A stretch of 64,000 nucleotides of DNA, taken from contig NC_084794.1 of NCBI RefSeq assembly GCF_963169125.1, positions 224,189,409-224,253,408 of the forward strand. Direction: 5' to 3'. The notes under the pieces are model-generated. The model was not told where the DNA came from. It worked only from the letters and a program-made list of their open reading frames with translations, and searched no databases. Source of the stretch: Humulus lupulus (lineage: Eukaryota; Streptophyta; Magnoliopsida; Rosales; Cannabaceae). Within the stretch, counting starts at the first letter, position 1; every line of letters begins with the position of its first letter. A program made the position numbers and the translations under genes. Positions 36,575 to 47,363 of this stretch are shown one piece after another.

Positions 36575-36690
36575 CCCCCATGGCGAATGACTTGGTCGAA
36601 TGAAACCCTTGTCCAACAACTCTTGTAGTTGGGTCTTAAGTTCTTTCAACTCTACATGTGTCATTCGGTAGGGTGCCATTATTAGTACTC
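36575..36690 (-). pseudogene. Chromovirus RT, N-terminal remnant
   Basis: On the minus strand this reads [20 protein letters not shown], then [17 protein letters not shown], the start of a Ty3/gypsy RT, continuous with 34673 after removal of the solo LTR. Homology ends abruptly near 36690, which marks the deletion end of the element. Confidence 0.88.
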
Positions 36691-36838
36691 GAATACTCAT
36701 ATACTATTTTTTTACTATACCCGCTTTTACAATATTTGAATGCTTGGTAATTATTTTGCTGTGATCAATCCTTAGTATTCAGTGTATTTTCTCAATTTTA
36801 TAAGATTTGAATTTATGATTTTATTTCATTCCATCCAG

Positions 36839-36915
36839 GCTGACCTCTTTGTTTCTGAGTGGGGCTTCAAGTTAACTCTCATTACTAGATGCTCACGCCA
36901 TTATGCAGGCACCAG
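36839..36915 (+). pseudogene. SAC-domain phosphoinositide phosphatase-like exon fragment
   Basis: After a tccatccag acceptor the frame reads ADLFVSEWGFKLTLITRCSR, then HYAGTR, and stops at a GT donor with the Arg codon split 2/1. LTLIxRxSRHYAGTR fits the conserved block that precedes the catalytic part of SAC-family phosphoinositide phosphatases, enzymes that remove phosphate from membrane inositol lipids. The second Arg of the usual RRS is Cys here. No neighbouring exons of such a gene were found within about 1 kb, so I call it a fragment. It could be a spurious match; the evidence is one 25-residue block with proper splice signals. Confidence 0.45.
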
Positions 36916-36939
36916 GTTTGAATGCATTCTTCTCCAACA

Positions 36940-36951
<12 letters not shown>

Positions 36952-36971
<20 letters not shown>
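36952..36971. repeat. (CA)n microsatellite
   Basis: About ten uninterrupted CA units lie just downstream of the SAC-like exon. Confidence 0.95.
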
Positions 36972-36977
<6 letters not shown>

Positions 36978-37009
36978 ATTTTAAGTATTCAATGGAAAAT
37001 ATTTGAATC

Positions 37010-37801
37010 GACAAACATGGTATCAAATGATTGATGAGGATAGTTGATTTAATCTTTAATGGAAATTATAATGCCTATCTTAGATGTCATTGTTTCGATT
37101 TCTTTCATAAAAACTTTCAAATCTTCATTGCATATATCTCTTCTAGATTGCTTTCAATGATTGTTTCCCTTTCTCTGCCCAGATACTTGAAATGAGGTGT
37201 AAATAAGAAAGGTAGAGTAGCTAATGATGTTGAGACAAAACAAACATTTATAGAAAATGCTACTGATTGTTATATATGTGTTTGCATATAATGTATGCTA
37301 TGGTTATGGATATTGCTTTGTATGCATGCATGGTATATTTGAACAAGTTGAGACCAGGATTTGACATTTTTCTGTTGTTATCCCTGTTTTCCCCCCGGAC
37401 ATGTGGCATGACACAATGGGTCTGTGGGCTCTCCCAAAGAGATCAAAGGCCCATCCAAAGCCCAATGAACGGGGAACAGGAAAGTCCTAGCGGCCCAATC
37501 ATCAATAAGGCCATCATTGCTCGATGGGCGGCACCATAATGAGGGAATCGGGACCAAGAAGTGGGGCCAACTCATCTTCCCAGTCCCAACCCATCCATAT
37601 CCTCCGGGATGCGGCTATAGGCGGCAGGCTCAACAGTCTAGCAGTACAACCTTATTAAGAATGAACCCGAGCCCTGGTAAATGAACCAGGGACCCGGTGA
37701 ATGGAGCGAGACGTTAGTAAAGGAACCCAGACCAGACGTCCGAATAGAGCAAGATTGACCTTCCTTGACGCTGACACGCTCCCAAGAAACACGAAAGTTG
37801 G
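37010..37801. other. Interval with an unassigned GC-rich block
   Basis: 37010-37390 is ordinary AT-rich sequence. 37393-37800 is markedly GC-richer, with gggcccat/gcccaat-type words and phrases like gaaccagggacccggtgaatgg. It resembles LTR material but matches none of the other LTRs in the window. It ends at gttgg, next to the chromovirus LTR. Confidence 0.5.
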
Positions 37802-38583
37802 TGTAACATCCCAAAATTACCTAATAAGGCTTAGGGCCTTGATTAGGGGGTCAGGATGGCAATATATGGAATTATATGCTTAAGTGTTATATTTAATTGT
37901 AATTATGTGGATTATGTGATAATATGGCTAGTTGTGCATGTTTAGAATCTATGGTTTCTTTGAAGTGTTCTTGAACTTTTAGCTTGAAGAATTGAATTGG
38001 TGTTTTCATGAGTTTTAAAACTGGATTTTTGTTGCGTTTTGTTGTTGGGAAGACGTCCGAACTATTGTGGGGATTTGATTATGGTTTTGGGGTGAAATTG
38101 GGATAATTTGGATTGAAGTTAGCTTTTGAAAATTGAAGAAAATCAAGGTTTGTGGGGCCAAGTCGCGATCTTGTTCTTGAGGGGTCACGACTCAGCCTGA
38201 GCCCAGGGCCTTGGGATGGCCTCTGTCTAGGGGCGCGCCATGAATCTTAGGAGCAAGTCGCGGCCTGGGTCCCTTGACAGAGGGAGGAGGGATGCGCTGC
38301 GACCCTGAGGGCTAGGTCACGGCCTGGGTCCCTTTACAGAGTGAGGAGGCTTGTTGATAGGAGGGGTGCGCTGTGACCCTTATGGCTAGGTTGTGGCCTG
38401 CCTAGGCATTTTTGGCCTTGGGAAGCTTTTCAAAATGGGGACCTTTTCCTTAGGGCTCGGGATCGATTCCACTACCCGGTTTAGTGGAACTCAAGGCCTC
38501 GGAGGCTAGGACTTAGTTCGGAAGCCTTTATTTGCTCGTTATTGATAGAATCTTATTTTAATGGTTGTGACTAGGGTACCGCT

Positions 38584-41183
38584 TGTAATGCCCCAAATTT
38601 TCTAATAAGGTTTAAGACCTTGATTAGGAGGCCGGGAGGGCCATAATTGATTTATTATAGTATTTAATGATTATATGCATGTTTACGTGAATTATATTAT
38701 TATATGATGGTGAATGCATGCATATGAGCTCATATGTTAATTATGGGGGTAATTTGGTAATTTGGCCACTGTGGGCGTAATTGTACATTTTGGGTGCATG
38801 AATGTGATTAATTATTATAGCCACATTATAAGGTGGATTGGTTCGAGCTTGTCGACATGAGACGATCATGAGATGTAAGTGTTCGGTCTAGTCATAACGG
38901 GTTTAAGTTCGGGGCTCGGGGTGAGTCTCGGGGTGATTTTGATGATTAGAGCGCTACTGGGAGATAAAGGGTAATGGGATGTGAATTATTGGTATTTGAG
39001 ATTATTGAGAATAGCGGGAATTGGAGAGCGTTAATTATGATTAACGAGTTTGGAGGAAAGTACCAAAAATTCCCTTGGGAGTCTTTAGAAACCATTAATT
39101 GACCTAGGGGTAAAATGGACATTTCACCCCTAGGATAGATATAACCTTATTTAGCTGAAAAAGGTGATGGAAAAACAGAGTATCTTTGAGAGTTCTCCCG
39201 TACCTTCTTCTCCTCACTGTTCTTTGTGGTTTCTGAACCAATTTTGAGGATTCAAGCTTAGGAAGCAAGCCTTGGGAGTTTGGGAGTGTGTTCCACCATT
39301 GAAGAGCTTCATAAGCCGAGCTTTGGGTAAGTTTCTAACCATAGTTTCTCTGGTTTGCTCTGTTTCAGTTTTGTTTTGCAGCTGAGTTTTCTAGGGTGAA
39401 TTCATGGGTTTTGTTGGGAGTTTTGGCTAGGGTTCCCATGATTGTGATGTTTGGGATGTGTTGGGATGGTTTTTGGGTTTACTTGGCATCAAGAATAGGC
39501 TTTGGAAGCTTGGGAATCAAGTTAGAATCGAAGAAGATGAAGAAGGTCAGTTCAGGGATGTTTTGGGCTGAAGGTAGCGCTACAGCGCCCAGCCTAGGGC
39601 GCTATAGCGCTCCTCAGGAGACTTTTTGGCTTTTGGGAGGTTCTGAGTAGAGCGCTGTGGCGCTAGGGGTTGAGCGCTGTAGCGCTACCCTGTTCCTTCC
39701 AAACCCCGTTTTGAGTGTTTTTAAGGGTTTTTGACTTGGGGTTTCAATCCTTAAGGCCCGGGATCGATTCTACTCACCGTGTGGGCATGTTTCGAGGTCC
39801 CGAGGATGGTGCTTAGGTTAAGACCCTATTATTGTGGATTCTCATTAATGGAGGTTATAATTGGTTATGACTAGGTGACCGCTAAAGGACTAAAAGTTGA
39901 TCGTTCTCAAGGGTCGTTCTTTTAATCGTTCTAGCTCGGCTTTGAGGTAAGAAAACTGCACCCTGTGTATATGAGACATACATGGTTATTATTGATGCAT
40001 GTCGGTTGATTATTATGTATGACATGCATGGCTATACTTGATGCATGTGGGTTGACTATGAAACGTGACGTGCATGGCTGTTATTGGTGCATGTTGGATT
40101 GCTGGATATGTTGCATATGACGCATGAGAAACATGTGATTGGGACATGCTTTATATACTGAGTATGATTATGTCCAGAGCTTGAGCCTCTGTGTTTATGC
40201 ATGGCCCTAATAGCACTAATACCTGTTTAGTAAGCATGCTAAATGCCTCGTTTATGGATATGGAACATGAAATATGTGATTGGTGGCATGTCTTACTTGT
40301 GATCGACACTGACTAGTCAGGGACCGACCCTAAGGTCGATGATTACGCATTGAATGGCTCTATGGCATTAATGCTAGATCGACCCTAAAGTCGATGATTA
40401 TGCATTGAATGGCTCTATGGCATTAATGCCAGACCGACCCTAAGGTCGAAGAACTTATAAGCGCTTGCCTGGTCTACGACCAGATGTTTATGGCCAAGGT
40501 ATATGACCCCGGTGACTGTTTGTCACACGGCCAAGGGACGTTGTCCATGGCACGACTCTAGGGTCGGGAGGAAGGTTATGATGGAGACCACTCACCATGC
40601 ACCTGTCCTAATCAACTTACGAAAGGATCACTTATCAGTTAAGCCCTGGTGACCCTATCGTCACATGGCTAGAAAGAGCAATGCTCATTATTGTGACTTT
40701 TAGCTATTGTCACCTATTTGCTTGGACTGATAGTCCTGAATTGTTATTATGATCGTTGTTGATATTATATCATGCTTTACTGTGTTTTCTTGCTGGGCTT
40801 CGGCTCACGGGTGCTACGTGGTGCAGGTAAAGGCAAGACGAAGCTGGACCATCCTTGAGTTGGAGAGCTTAGGTGATGATGTGTACATATGCAGCTGCTC
40901 GTCCGCCACGGCCGAGGTTTAAAGTAGAACTAGGGTTGAACCCTGTTTTGCCGCTTAGAACGGCCTGTTGTAAATGTTTTCTGTAATAAACTCTGAAATT
41001 ATATTTTCGGGATCCCAATGTATATATTAAACATTCTAGTGAAACGTTACAACTTATCCGAAATGTTTAATCCCTAAACCGCTAATCATACTTAGTTCAC
41101 GATTTTGGCCATATGACTCGATTAGCGAGTTTAGCACTGTTTACAAGGCACATCGTAACGGTCCCTGGAGTTGGGGCGTTACA
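38584..41183 (+). mobile_element. Solo LTR, 2600 bp, TSD CCGCT
   Basis: It begins tgtaatgccc and ends ttggggcgttaca, flanked by perfect ccgct (38579-38583 and 41184-41188). It is related to the host LTR: gtgctacgtggtgcaggtaa and the tacatatgc(a/g)gctgctc phrase near the end are shared. A 60-bp unit with gcattgaatggctctatggc is tandemly repeated at about 40325-40450. Palindromic agcgct words cluster at 39580-39690. It is a younger insertion of a sister family into the older LTR. Confidence 0.95.
40325..40450 (+). repeat. 60-bp tandem repeat in solo LTR
   Basis: Two copies, plus a partial third, of a unit containing gaccctaa(g/a)gtcgatgatta and gcattgaatggctctatggc. Confidence 0.85.
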
Positions 41184-42350
41184 CCGCTAGGGGCTCAGAA
41201 CGGGATCGTGCTCGAGGGTTGTTCTTATTTATGCTTTACACGGACTCGAGGTAAGAAAATTGTACCCAATACATGTTATATGTGATTAGGACTTGGCCAG
41301 ACTATTGTCAATTATCGTGATTAGGGCTTGGGCCCCGAGGGCAATTATTTATTCACATGTTGGATGATACTTGCTTAAGTGCTTTATGATTGTTGTATGA
41401 ATTTTGTGGTTAGGGCATGAGGCCCCGTTTAACATGTATGATTAGTATTGTGAGAATGATTATTCGATGGTGTTATGTAATTAAAATGCATATGTGCGTA
41501 TTTTGTTGGGATATGTCTATCCATATCTGTTTTTGTATTGAGGTTTCTATTCCTAGATCAGGGCTTGATTTATTTGTCAAGGACGTCAATAGTGCATTGC
41601 ACGTTGGTCGAAAGGCTTATGCCTAAATCAGCAACATACTATTACGTTGGCCGACTCTATGGTCGTTGGTAAACCAAGGGGTTGGGCGACCTCTATGACT
41701 AGTTACTTAAAGCTAAGGGCGAGGGCCCCAGGTGACTCTATGGTCACGTAGCTAGGGCTTAGGTCCTAGGGTTGGTTCTATGGCCAACTGTACAGGGCAG
41801 CAGCCCCTAATTGGTCCATTGATCACTTGTTCATAACTGAATGACAGTTTATGTAGGTTATTATTATAGCTGGGCAAGGTAGATAAGTATCTAGAAGTTT
41901 ATATTCTCTATTTACGCACTTGTTGCATTTTCTTGTTGAGCATTGGCTCTCGGGTGCTTTGTGGTGTAGGTAAGGGGAAGGGAAAGCTTTACCAGCAATG
42001 AGTTGGAGAGTTTTAGTGGCGACGTGTACATATGCGGCTGCTCAACCACCACGATTGGGAATATCTCAGAGGAAGTAGGGTTGTAGCCCTGTTTTTGCCG
42101 CATAGGCCGGCTGAATGTAACTTTTGATGTATATTTACCTTTTTAAAAGTTTAGTTGTAATATTTTGGGATCCCATGTCTGTATGAAAGTTTTTAAATAA
42201 AAGTCATTAGTTCTTTTGACCAAAAATTTTAACCCTAACCCTTGACAGTAACCTTAGTTACACAATTTAAACCAAATGACTTGGTTAGCAAGTCTAGCAT
42301 AATTTAAAGTACACAGTGTAACAGTTCTGGATTAGGAGGACGTTACAACT

Positions 42351-42362
42351 TGGTATCAGAGC
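42351..42362 (+). promoter_or_regulatory. Primer-binding site, initiator tRNA-Met
   Basis: tggtatcagagc lies 3 nt after the LTR end and matches the complement of the plant initiator methionine tRNA 3' end, the common primer of Ty3/gypsy and copia elements. Confidence 0.93.
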
Positions 42363-42929
42363 TGCCAAGGTTTAAGGATTCTTGAAGACTGGCCAGGCAT
42401 GTACACTCGCCACTAAAGACAAGCTCGACTCAGGGTTCGGTAACTATTATGTGTTTATATGTTTAAATGCTTAAACATGATATGAACTCCTTATCTGCAT
42501 ACCTGTTTAGGAAGCATGAGATAATCTAATAAGGTATGATCCTTGACTGTTGCATGAGTGATAAAGAACATGCTTATGAGCATCATTACTTCTTGTGAAT
42601 GCAAGGGAACCATTTATTAGCGCTATTATTTGTATATAGGCCAGGAAATGCTTATTAGCACTGTTAACACTGGCAGGGAATGAAAGAATATGCTTACTAG
42701 CTATGTTATACTTGTGAAAATGCATGGATATGTTTATGTGTATTGTTAATTGTTGATGGATATCAATAAGTGCTTATTAGCATCATGAATGAATATATTG
42801 AGTGATGGCATGCTTATTAGCATTGCACTTGTTAACTGTTGATCTTGGACCATCAGGCAGCAAGAGGTATAGTTATTACTTACCTAACAGTTGATTGGAT
42901 CTCTGAGGGTGAATTGAGTCACAGTATGA
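42363..42929. other. Leader of the second chromovirus
   Basis: This is the untranslated leader between the PBS and gag. A word like (g)cttattagca(c/t) with a following tgttaa/tgtgaa phrase recurs at about 60-bp spacing from 42560 to 42830. No open frame is convincing. Confidence 0.6.
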
Positions 42930-44283
42930 ATCCTTGAAGGTCAGAGAGGTTGGTTGGCCAAGAGTTACAGGGTAGTGAAGGGAATGACCAGGGCCAGGCC
43001 CCACCGCCAGCTCCAAAAAACTGGCAATAGGTTCTTGCTGACATGCAAGCCAGATTAGAGAGGCATGAAGAGGAGATTTGCCCCTTGAGACAGCAACAGG
43101 TTCTAACAGGGAACCCACAGTCTGCAGTACCGGCAGTGATATAGCCAGAGGTACCATTGGTAGCACAACCCCAGGTATATGGAGATATGTGGGAACCTCT
43201 GTATGAGAGGTTTAGGAAGCAACACCCTCCAGTCTTTGAAGGCGGCTTAGATCCACTGAAGGCTGAGCAGTGGATAACTATGATAACCACTGTCCTGGAT
43301 TTTATGAGGGAAGTGGTAATGAGTGAGTGGTCTGCACCACTTATATGTTTTAGGAGGATGCCCGAATATGGTGGGAAGTGGTGTCCCAGACCAGAGCAGT
43401 TACCACCATGGAATGGGAAGAGTTCAGAACTCTGTTCAATGAGAAGTACTACAATGATGCAATTAAAGCTGCGAAGGCTGAAGAGTTTAGCAGGTTACTT
43501 CAGGGTAACATGACAATGACTGCCTACGCCCTGAAGTTTGATAGATTGGCAAAGTTTGTCGGGGACCTGGTGCCCACTGATGGGACCAGAAGAGAGAGAT
43601 TTCTTCAAGGGCTACAGCCTATGATAGCCCGGGACGTTCGTATTACTACTATGTCAGGAGTGACTACCTATTCACAGGCTATGGAGAAGGAGCTTACAGC
43701 TGAGAGCTCAGAGAACAAGATTAGGCATGAGAATGCAGCCAGAAGAGATTCTAGGAGGTCAGGACCTCCATTTTTAGGTTTTGGTAGGGGTGGAGGCCCT
43801 AGTGATCAGAAGAGGAAGAATTCAAATACATTTTTGGCTACAGGGCCAAGTAAGAGGCCACCCGGCATACAGATGGACCGCCAAAGTGGCTGTGAGACCT
43901 GGAGGGCATTTCCACAGTGTGCTAGGGGTAGGAGGCGCCATATTGGGGAGTTTTGGGTGAAGGCCTGTTCTGTTTGTGGTAGTACGAGGCATTTGAAGAA
44001 AGACTGCCTGAGAGCTAGAAAGGAGGAGCCAAAGAAGGTGGATAACTTGACGCCAGCTCAGGTGTTCACCTTGACCCAGGTAGAGGCCGAGGCTAGTCCC
44101 TCGGTAGTTACAGGTCAGCTTTCTAGTGATGGAACCTTCTATATTGTTTTGATTGATTCGGGTGCTACGCACTCTTTTGTTGCTAGTAGGGTTATAGATG
44201 GATTGCGTAGACCATGTGACTTTTATCCTATGGGGTTTGGTACGATGTTGCCTATTGGGGAGTTAGTGATTTCCAAGAGATGA
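42930..44283 (+). pseudogene. Chromovirus gag and protease
   Basis: The frame from 43157 reads MWEPLYERFRKQHPPVFEGG and AEQWITMITTVLDF, the capsid start. It shifts near 43312 and continues in another frame at EVVSQTRAVTTMEWEEFRTL, KFDRLAKFVGDLVPTDGTRR and RFLQGLQPMIARDVRI. The zinc knuckle CSVCGSTRHLKKDC keeps its C-C-H-C spacing. The protease begins FYIVLIDSGATHSFVASRV with an intact DSG. A TGA at 44281-44283 ends the frame inside the protease. Upstream stops near 43028 and 43142 lie in the gag N-terminus. Gag would package element RNA and the protease would process the polyprotein. Confidence 0.92.
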
Positions 44284-45205
44284 GTTAGATCACTACCAAT
44301 TACAGTAGATGTCAAGGAGTTATTAGTTGACTTGGTAGAATTGGAGATGACTAATTTTGATATAATTCTAGATATGGATTGGCTAGAGAAGTATGGGGCA
44401 ACGATAGACTGCAAGAAGAAGATGGTAACCATTGAGCCAGAGGGTGAGGACCCTTTTGTTTTTGTTGGCACCGTGCATGGACCCCATGTACCTATTATAT
44501 ATGTTCTTAAAGCTAGAGACCTATTGCAGGGGGGAAGCATAGGATTCTTAGCTAGAGTGGTGGATACCACTCAGGTCATGCCAGTTGGACCAGAATAGAC
44601 CTGATTAGTTTAAGAGTTTCTAGACGTGTTTCCAAAGGATCTGCCAGGGTTACCTCCACATAGGGAGATTGAGTTTGTAATTGGATTGGCGCCAGGGACA
44701 GAGCCAGTGTCTAGGGCACCTTAAAAGATTGCTCCAACAGAATTGAAGGAACTAAATGTTCAACTACAGGAGTTACTGGACTTGATTTTTATCAGGCCCA
44801 GTTTCTCGTCATGGGGCGAACCAGTTCTCTTTGTGAAGAAAAAGGATGGTTCTCTAAGGATGTATATCAATTACAGAGAACTGAACAAGTTGACTATCAA
44901 GAATAGATATCCTCTATCAAGGATTGATGATTTGTTTAATCAGTTGTAGGGTAGAATGGTATTCTCTAAGATAGATCTTTAATATGGTTATCACCAGCTG
45001 AGGATCAAAGAGGAGGATATACCGAAGACAGCTTTTCGCACCAGGTACGGGCATTATGAGTTTTTGGTGATGTCATTTGGGTTGACTAATTCCCCGGCAG
45101 CATTTATGGATTTGATGAATTCTGATCGTCTTTATTGACAGTATATTGATATACTCTCGGACAGAGAAAAAACACGAGCAGCACCTCAGATTGGTACTAT
45201 AGAGG
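44284..45205 (+). pseudogene. Chromovirus protease end and reverse transcriptase
   Basis: After the stop the frame continues NFDIILDMDWLEKYGATIDC (end of protease), then a stop near 44596. RT reads [40 protein letters not shown] and [13 protein letters not shown], then [20 protein letters not shown]. At 45118-45160 roughly a dozen codons before the active site are missing and the motif reads FIDS where FIDD is expected, so the second catalytic Asp is lost. Stops occur at 44947 and 44981, among others. Confidence 0.92.
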
Positions 45206-46054
45206 TTGAGAGGACACAGGTTGTATGCAAAGTTCAAAAAATGCGATTTTTGGTTGCCACGGGTGACTTTCTTGGGTAACATAGTCAGTAAGGACGGAAT
45301 TAAAGTGGATCCAGCGAAGATTGAGGCGGTCAGAGATTGGCCAAGACCGAAGAATGCTTCAGAGATCAGGAGTTTCTTAGGATTGGTATGGTATTATAGA
45401 TGCTTTGTAGAAGGGTTCTCCAAGGTTGTGTCATCACTGACAGAGTTAACCCGCAAGAATCAAAAGTTTTTTTGGTCAGACAAGTGCGAAGACAGCTTTC
45501 AAAAGCTTAAGAAGAGTTTGATCACCACTCCAGTTTTGAGCCTTCCTACAGATCGAGACAAGTTTGTAGTTTACTATGACTCTTCGAGGCAGGGTCTGGG
45601 TTGTGTACTTATGCAGACAAGGAAGGTGATTGCTTAAGCATCACGTCAGTTGAAGGAATATAAGCAAAGATATCCCACACATGACTTAGAGCTTGCAGTG
45701 GTAGTTTTTGCACTGAAAGTGTGGCGGCACTACTTGCATGGTGAGAAGTGTGAGATATCCATTGACCACAAGAGTCTAAAATACTTCTTCACCCAGAAGG
45801 ATCTGAACATGAGGCAGAGACGTTGGTTAGAGCTGGTAAAGGATTATGATTATGAGATCCTCTATCACCCTAGGAAAGCCAATGTGGTAGCAGATGCTTT
45901 AAGTTGGAAGGGTCCGAGACAGCTATATAGTGTCAAGCAGATATCAAGGGAATTGGCTGATGACATGACTAGAGCAGGGATTGAGTTAGTGGTGGGTCGA
46001 TTAGCCAACATCACTGTACAATCTACTCTCTTGGAGAGAATCAAGGAGAACTAG
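45206..46054 (+). pseudogene. Chromovirus RT thumb, connection and RNase H
   Basis: It reads [40 protein letters not shown] and [17 protein letters not shown], then RNase H with [20 protein letters not shown]. The first catalytic Asp is kept (YDSS for the usual CDAS). A stop at 45636-45638 is followed by [38 protein letters not shown] and [10 protein letters not shown]. Downstream it runs into the integrase spacer. Confidence 0.9.
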
Positions 46055-47363
46055 TTAGATGACCCACAGTTAGGGAAAGTTAGAGCAGATGTCCTAGCTG
46101 GAATAGTTAAGGACTATATGGTGTCAAGTATGGGCTTGTTGAGATAAGAGGATCGGATTTGCATTTCGATGGACACCGAGATTAGATGAGAGATTCTGGA
46201 TGAATCTCATACTACCTCTTATTCTCTTTATTCGGGCACCACGAAGATGTACCAGGATCTAAAATTGTTATATTGGTGGCCTACGATGAAGAGGGATGTG
46301 ACTGAGTATGTGGCAAGGGGCCTGACTTGTCAGCAGGTTAAATTTGACCATCAAGGGCCAGCAGGGCTGTTGCAACCTCTGGATATCTCAGAGTGGAAGT
46401 GGGATCATATCACGATGGATTTCATGGTAGGGTTGCCCAGGATAGTGGGCCAGCATGATTTTATTTGGGTCATCGTGGATCGATATACAAAATCAGGTCA
46501 TTTTCTACCAATGAGGATGAATTACATGGTTGACCAGTATGCAGATCTCTATGTGAGAGATATAGTACTCCTTCATGGGACTCTGAGGTCTATCGTGTTT
46601 GATAGGGACCCTATCTTTACTTCCAAGTTTTGGGGAAGTTTGGAGAGGGCGATGGGTACACAGCTGAAGTTCATCACAACTTATCATCCTCCGACCGATG
46701 GTCAGTCTAAGAGGACTATCCAGATATTGGAGGACATGCTGAGAGCATGTGTGTTGGATTGTGAAGGGTCCTGGAGTAAATAATTCCTATGATAGAATTT
46801 TCTTATAACAATAGTTACTAATCTACCATTGGGGTGGCACCTTATGAGAAGTTGTATGGTAGGAAGTGTAGATCGCCCATTCATTGGGATTAGATGGGTG
46901 AGAGGAAATATTTAGGTCTTGATGCAGTTTAGAGGACCACAGAGGCTATTAAGAAGATTAGGGCTTGGATGCTCGCATCTCAGAGTAGACAGAAGAGCTA
47001 TTCAGATTCAAGGTGGAGGAATGTAGAGTTCTACGTGGGAGACTATGTCTTCCTTAGGGTTTCACCTGTGAGAGGCATTAAGAGGTTCCAGAAAAAAGGG
47101 CAAGTTGAGCCCTAGATTTGCGGGACCGTTTGAGATCCTAGAGAGGATCAGACAGGTGGCCTACTGGTTGGCCTTACCCCATGCACTGTCTTATGTGCAC
47201 AATTTATTCCATATTTCCATGCTGAGGAAGTATGTGTCAGATGGAACTCATGGACTGAGTTATGAGGATCTGGAACTGGAGGCAAACTTGTCTTATGAAG
47301 AACAACCAGTCAGATTCTAGAAAGGGAGGACAAGGTCATGAGGAAAAAGACTATACCTTTAGT
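46055..47363 (+). pseudogene. Chromovirus integrase, catalytically dead
   Basis: The zinc-binding part reads MYQDLKLLYWWPTMKRDVTE and ARGLTCQQVK, with one Cys of the CxxC pair replaced by Gly. The core has WKWDHITMDFMVGLPRIVGQ, IVFDRDPIFTSKFWGSLERA and YHPPTDGQSKRTIQILEDML; the catalytic Glu is Lys (SKRTIQ). After a stop at 46782 the C-terminal domain continues (RFAGPFEILERIRQVAYWLA, YVHNLFHISMLRKYV) to NLSYEEQPVR. Coding sequence then runs on, past a stop, to TIPLVKA and is cut off by the 3' LTR at 47364, so any chromodomain is deleted. Confidence 0.92.

Larger units (their letters stand above)
24405..36690 (-). mobile_element. Truncated chromovirus-like Ty3/gypsy element
   Basis: The minus-strand element runs from a partial RT at about 36690 through RNase H and integrase to a chromodomain-like tail, PPT and 3' LTR (32009 down to 24405). 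Gag, protease, PBS and 5' LTR are missing; homology stops near 36690 at [11 protein letters not shown]. Nested insertions are a solo LTR with its own copia insertion in the LTR, and an Athila-like solo LTR in RT. The tail that ends in a gacgaaattc-type motif followed by aaggaggata is typical of chromoviruses. The left flank is ttcat; no right flank survives to confirm a duplication. Confidence 0.85.
37802..42347 (+). repeat. 5' LTR of the second chromovirus, interrupted
   Basis: It starts tgtaacatcc and ends ggacgttaca. Removing the nested solo LTR leaves about 1.94 kb. Compared with the 3' LTR it lacks about 630 bp (equivalent to 47486-48116), with the breakpoint at a repeated taga near 37942-37946. 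A cluster of tcgcggcc/gtcgcga-type words occupies 38160-38400. Confidence 0.9.

Noticed and set aside
43157..44283. A working gag/protease gene
   Set aside because: The longest frame looks healthy, but it needs a frameshift near 43312 and ends at a stop inside the protease, with more stops downstream.
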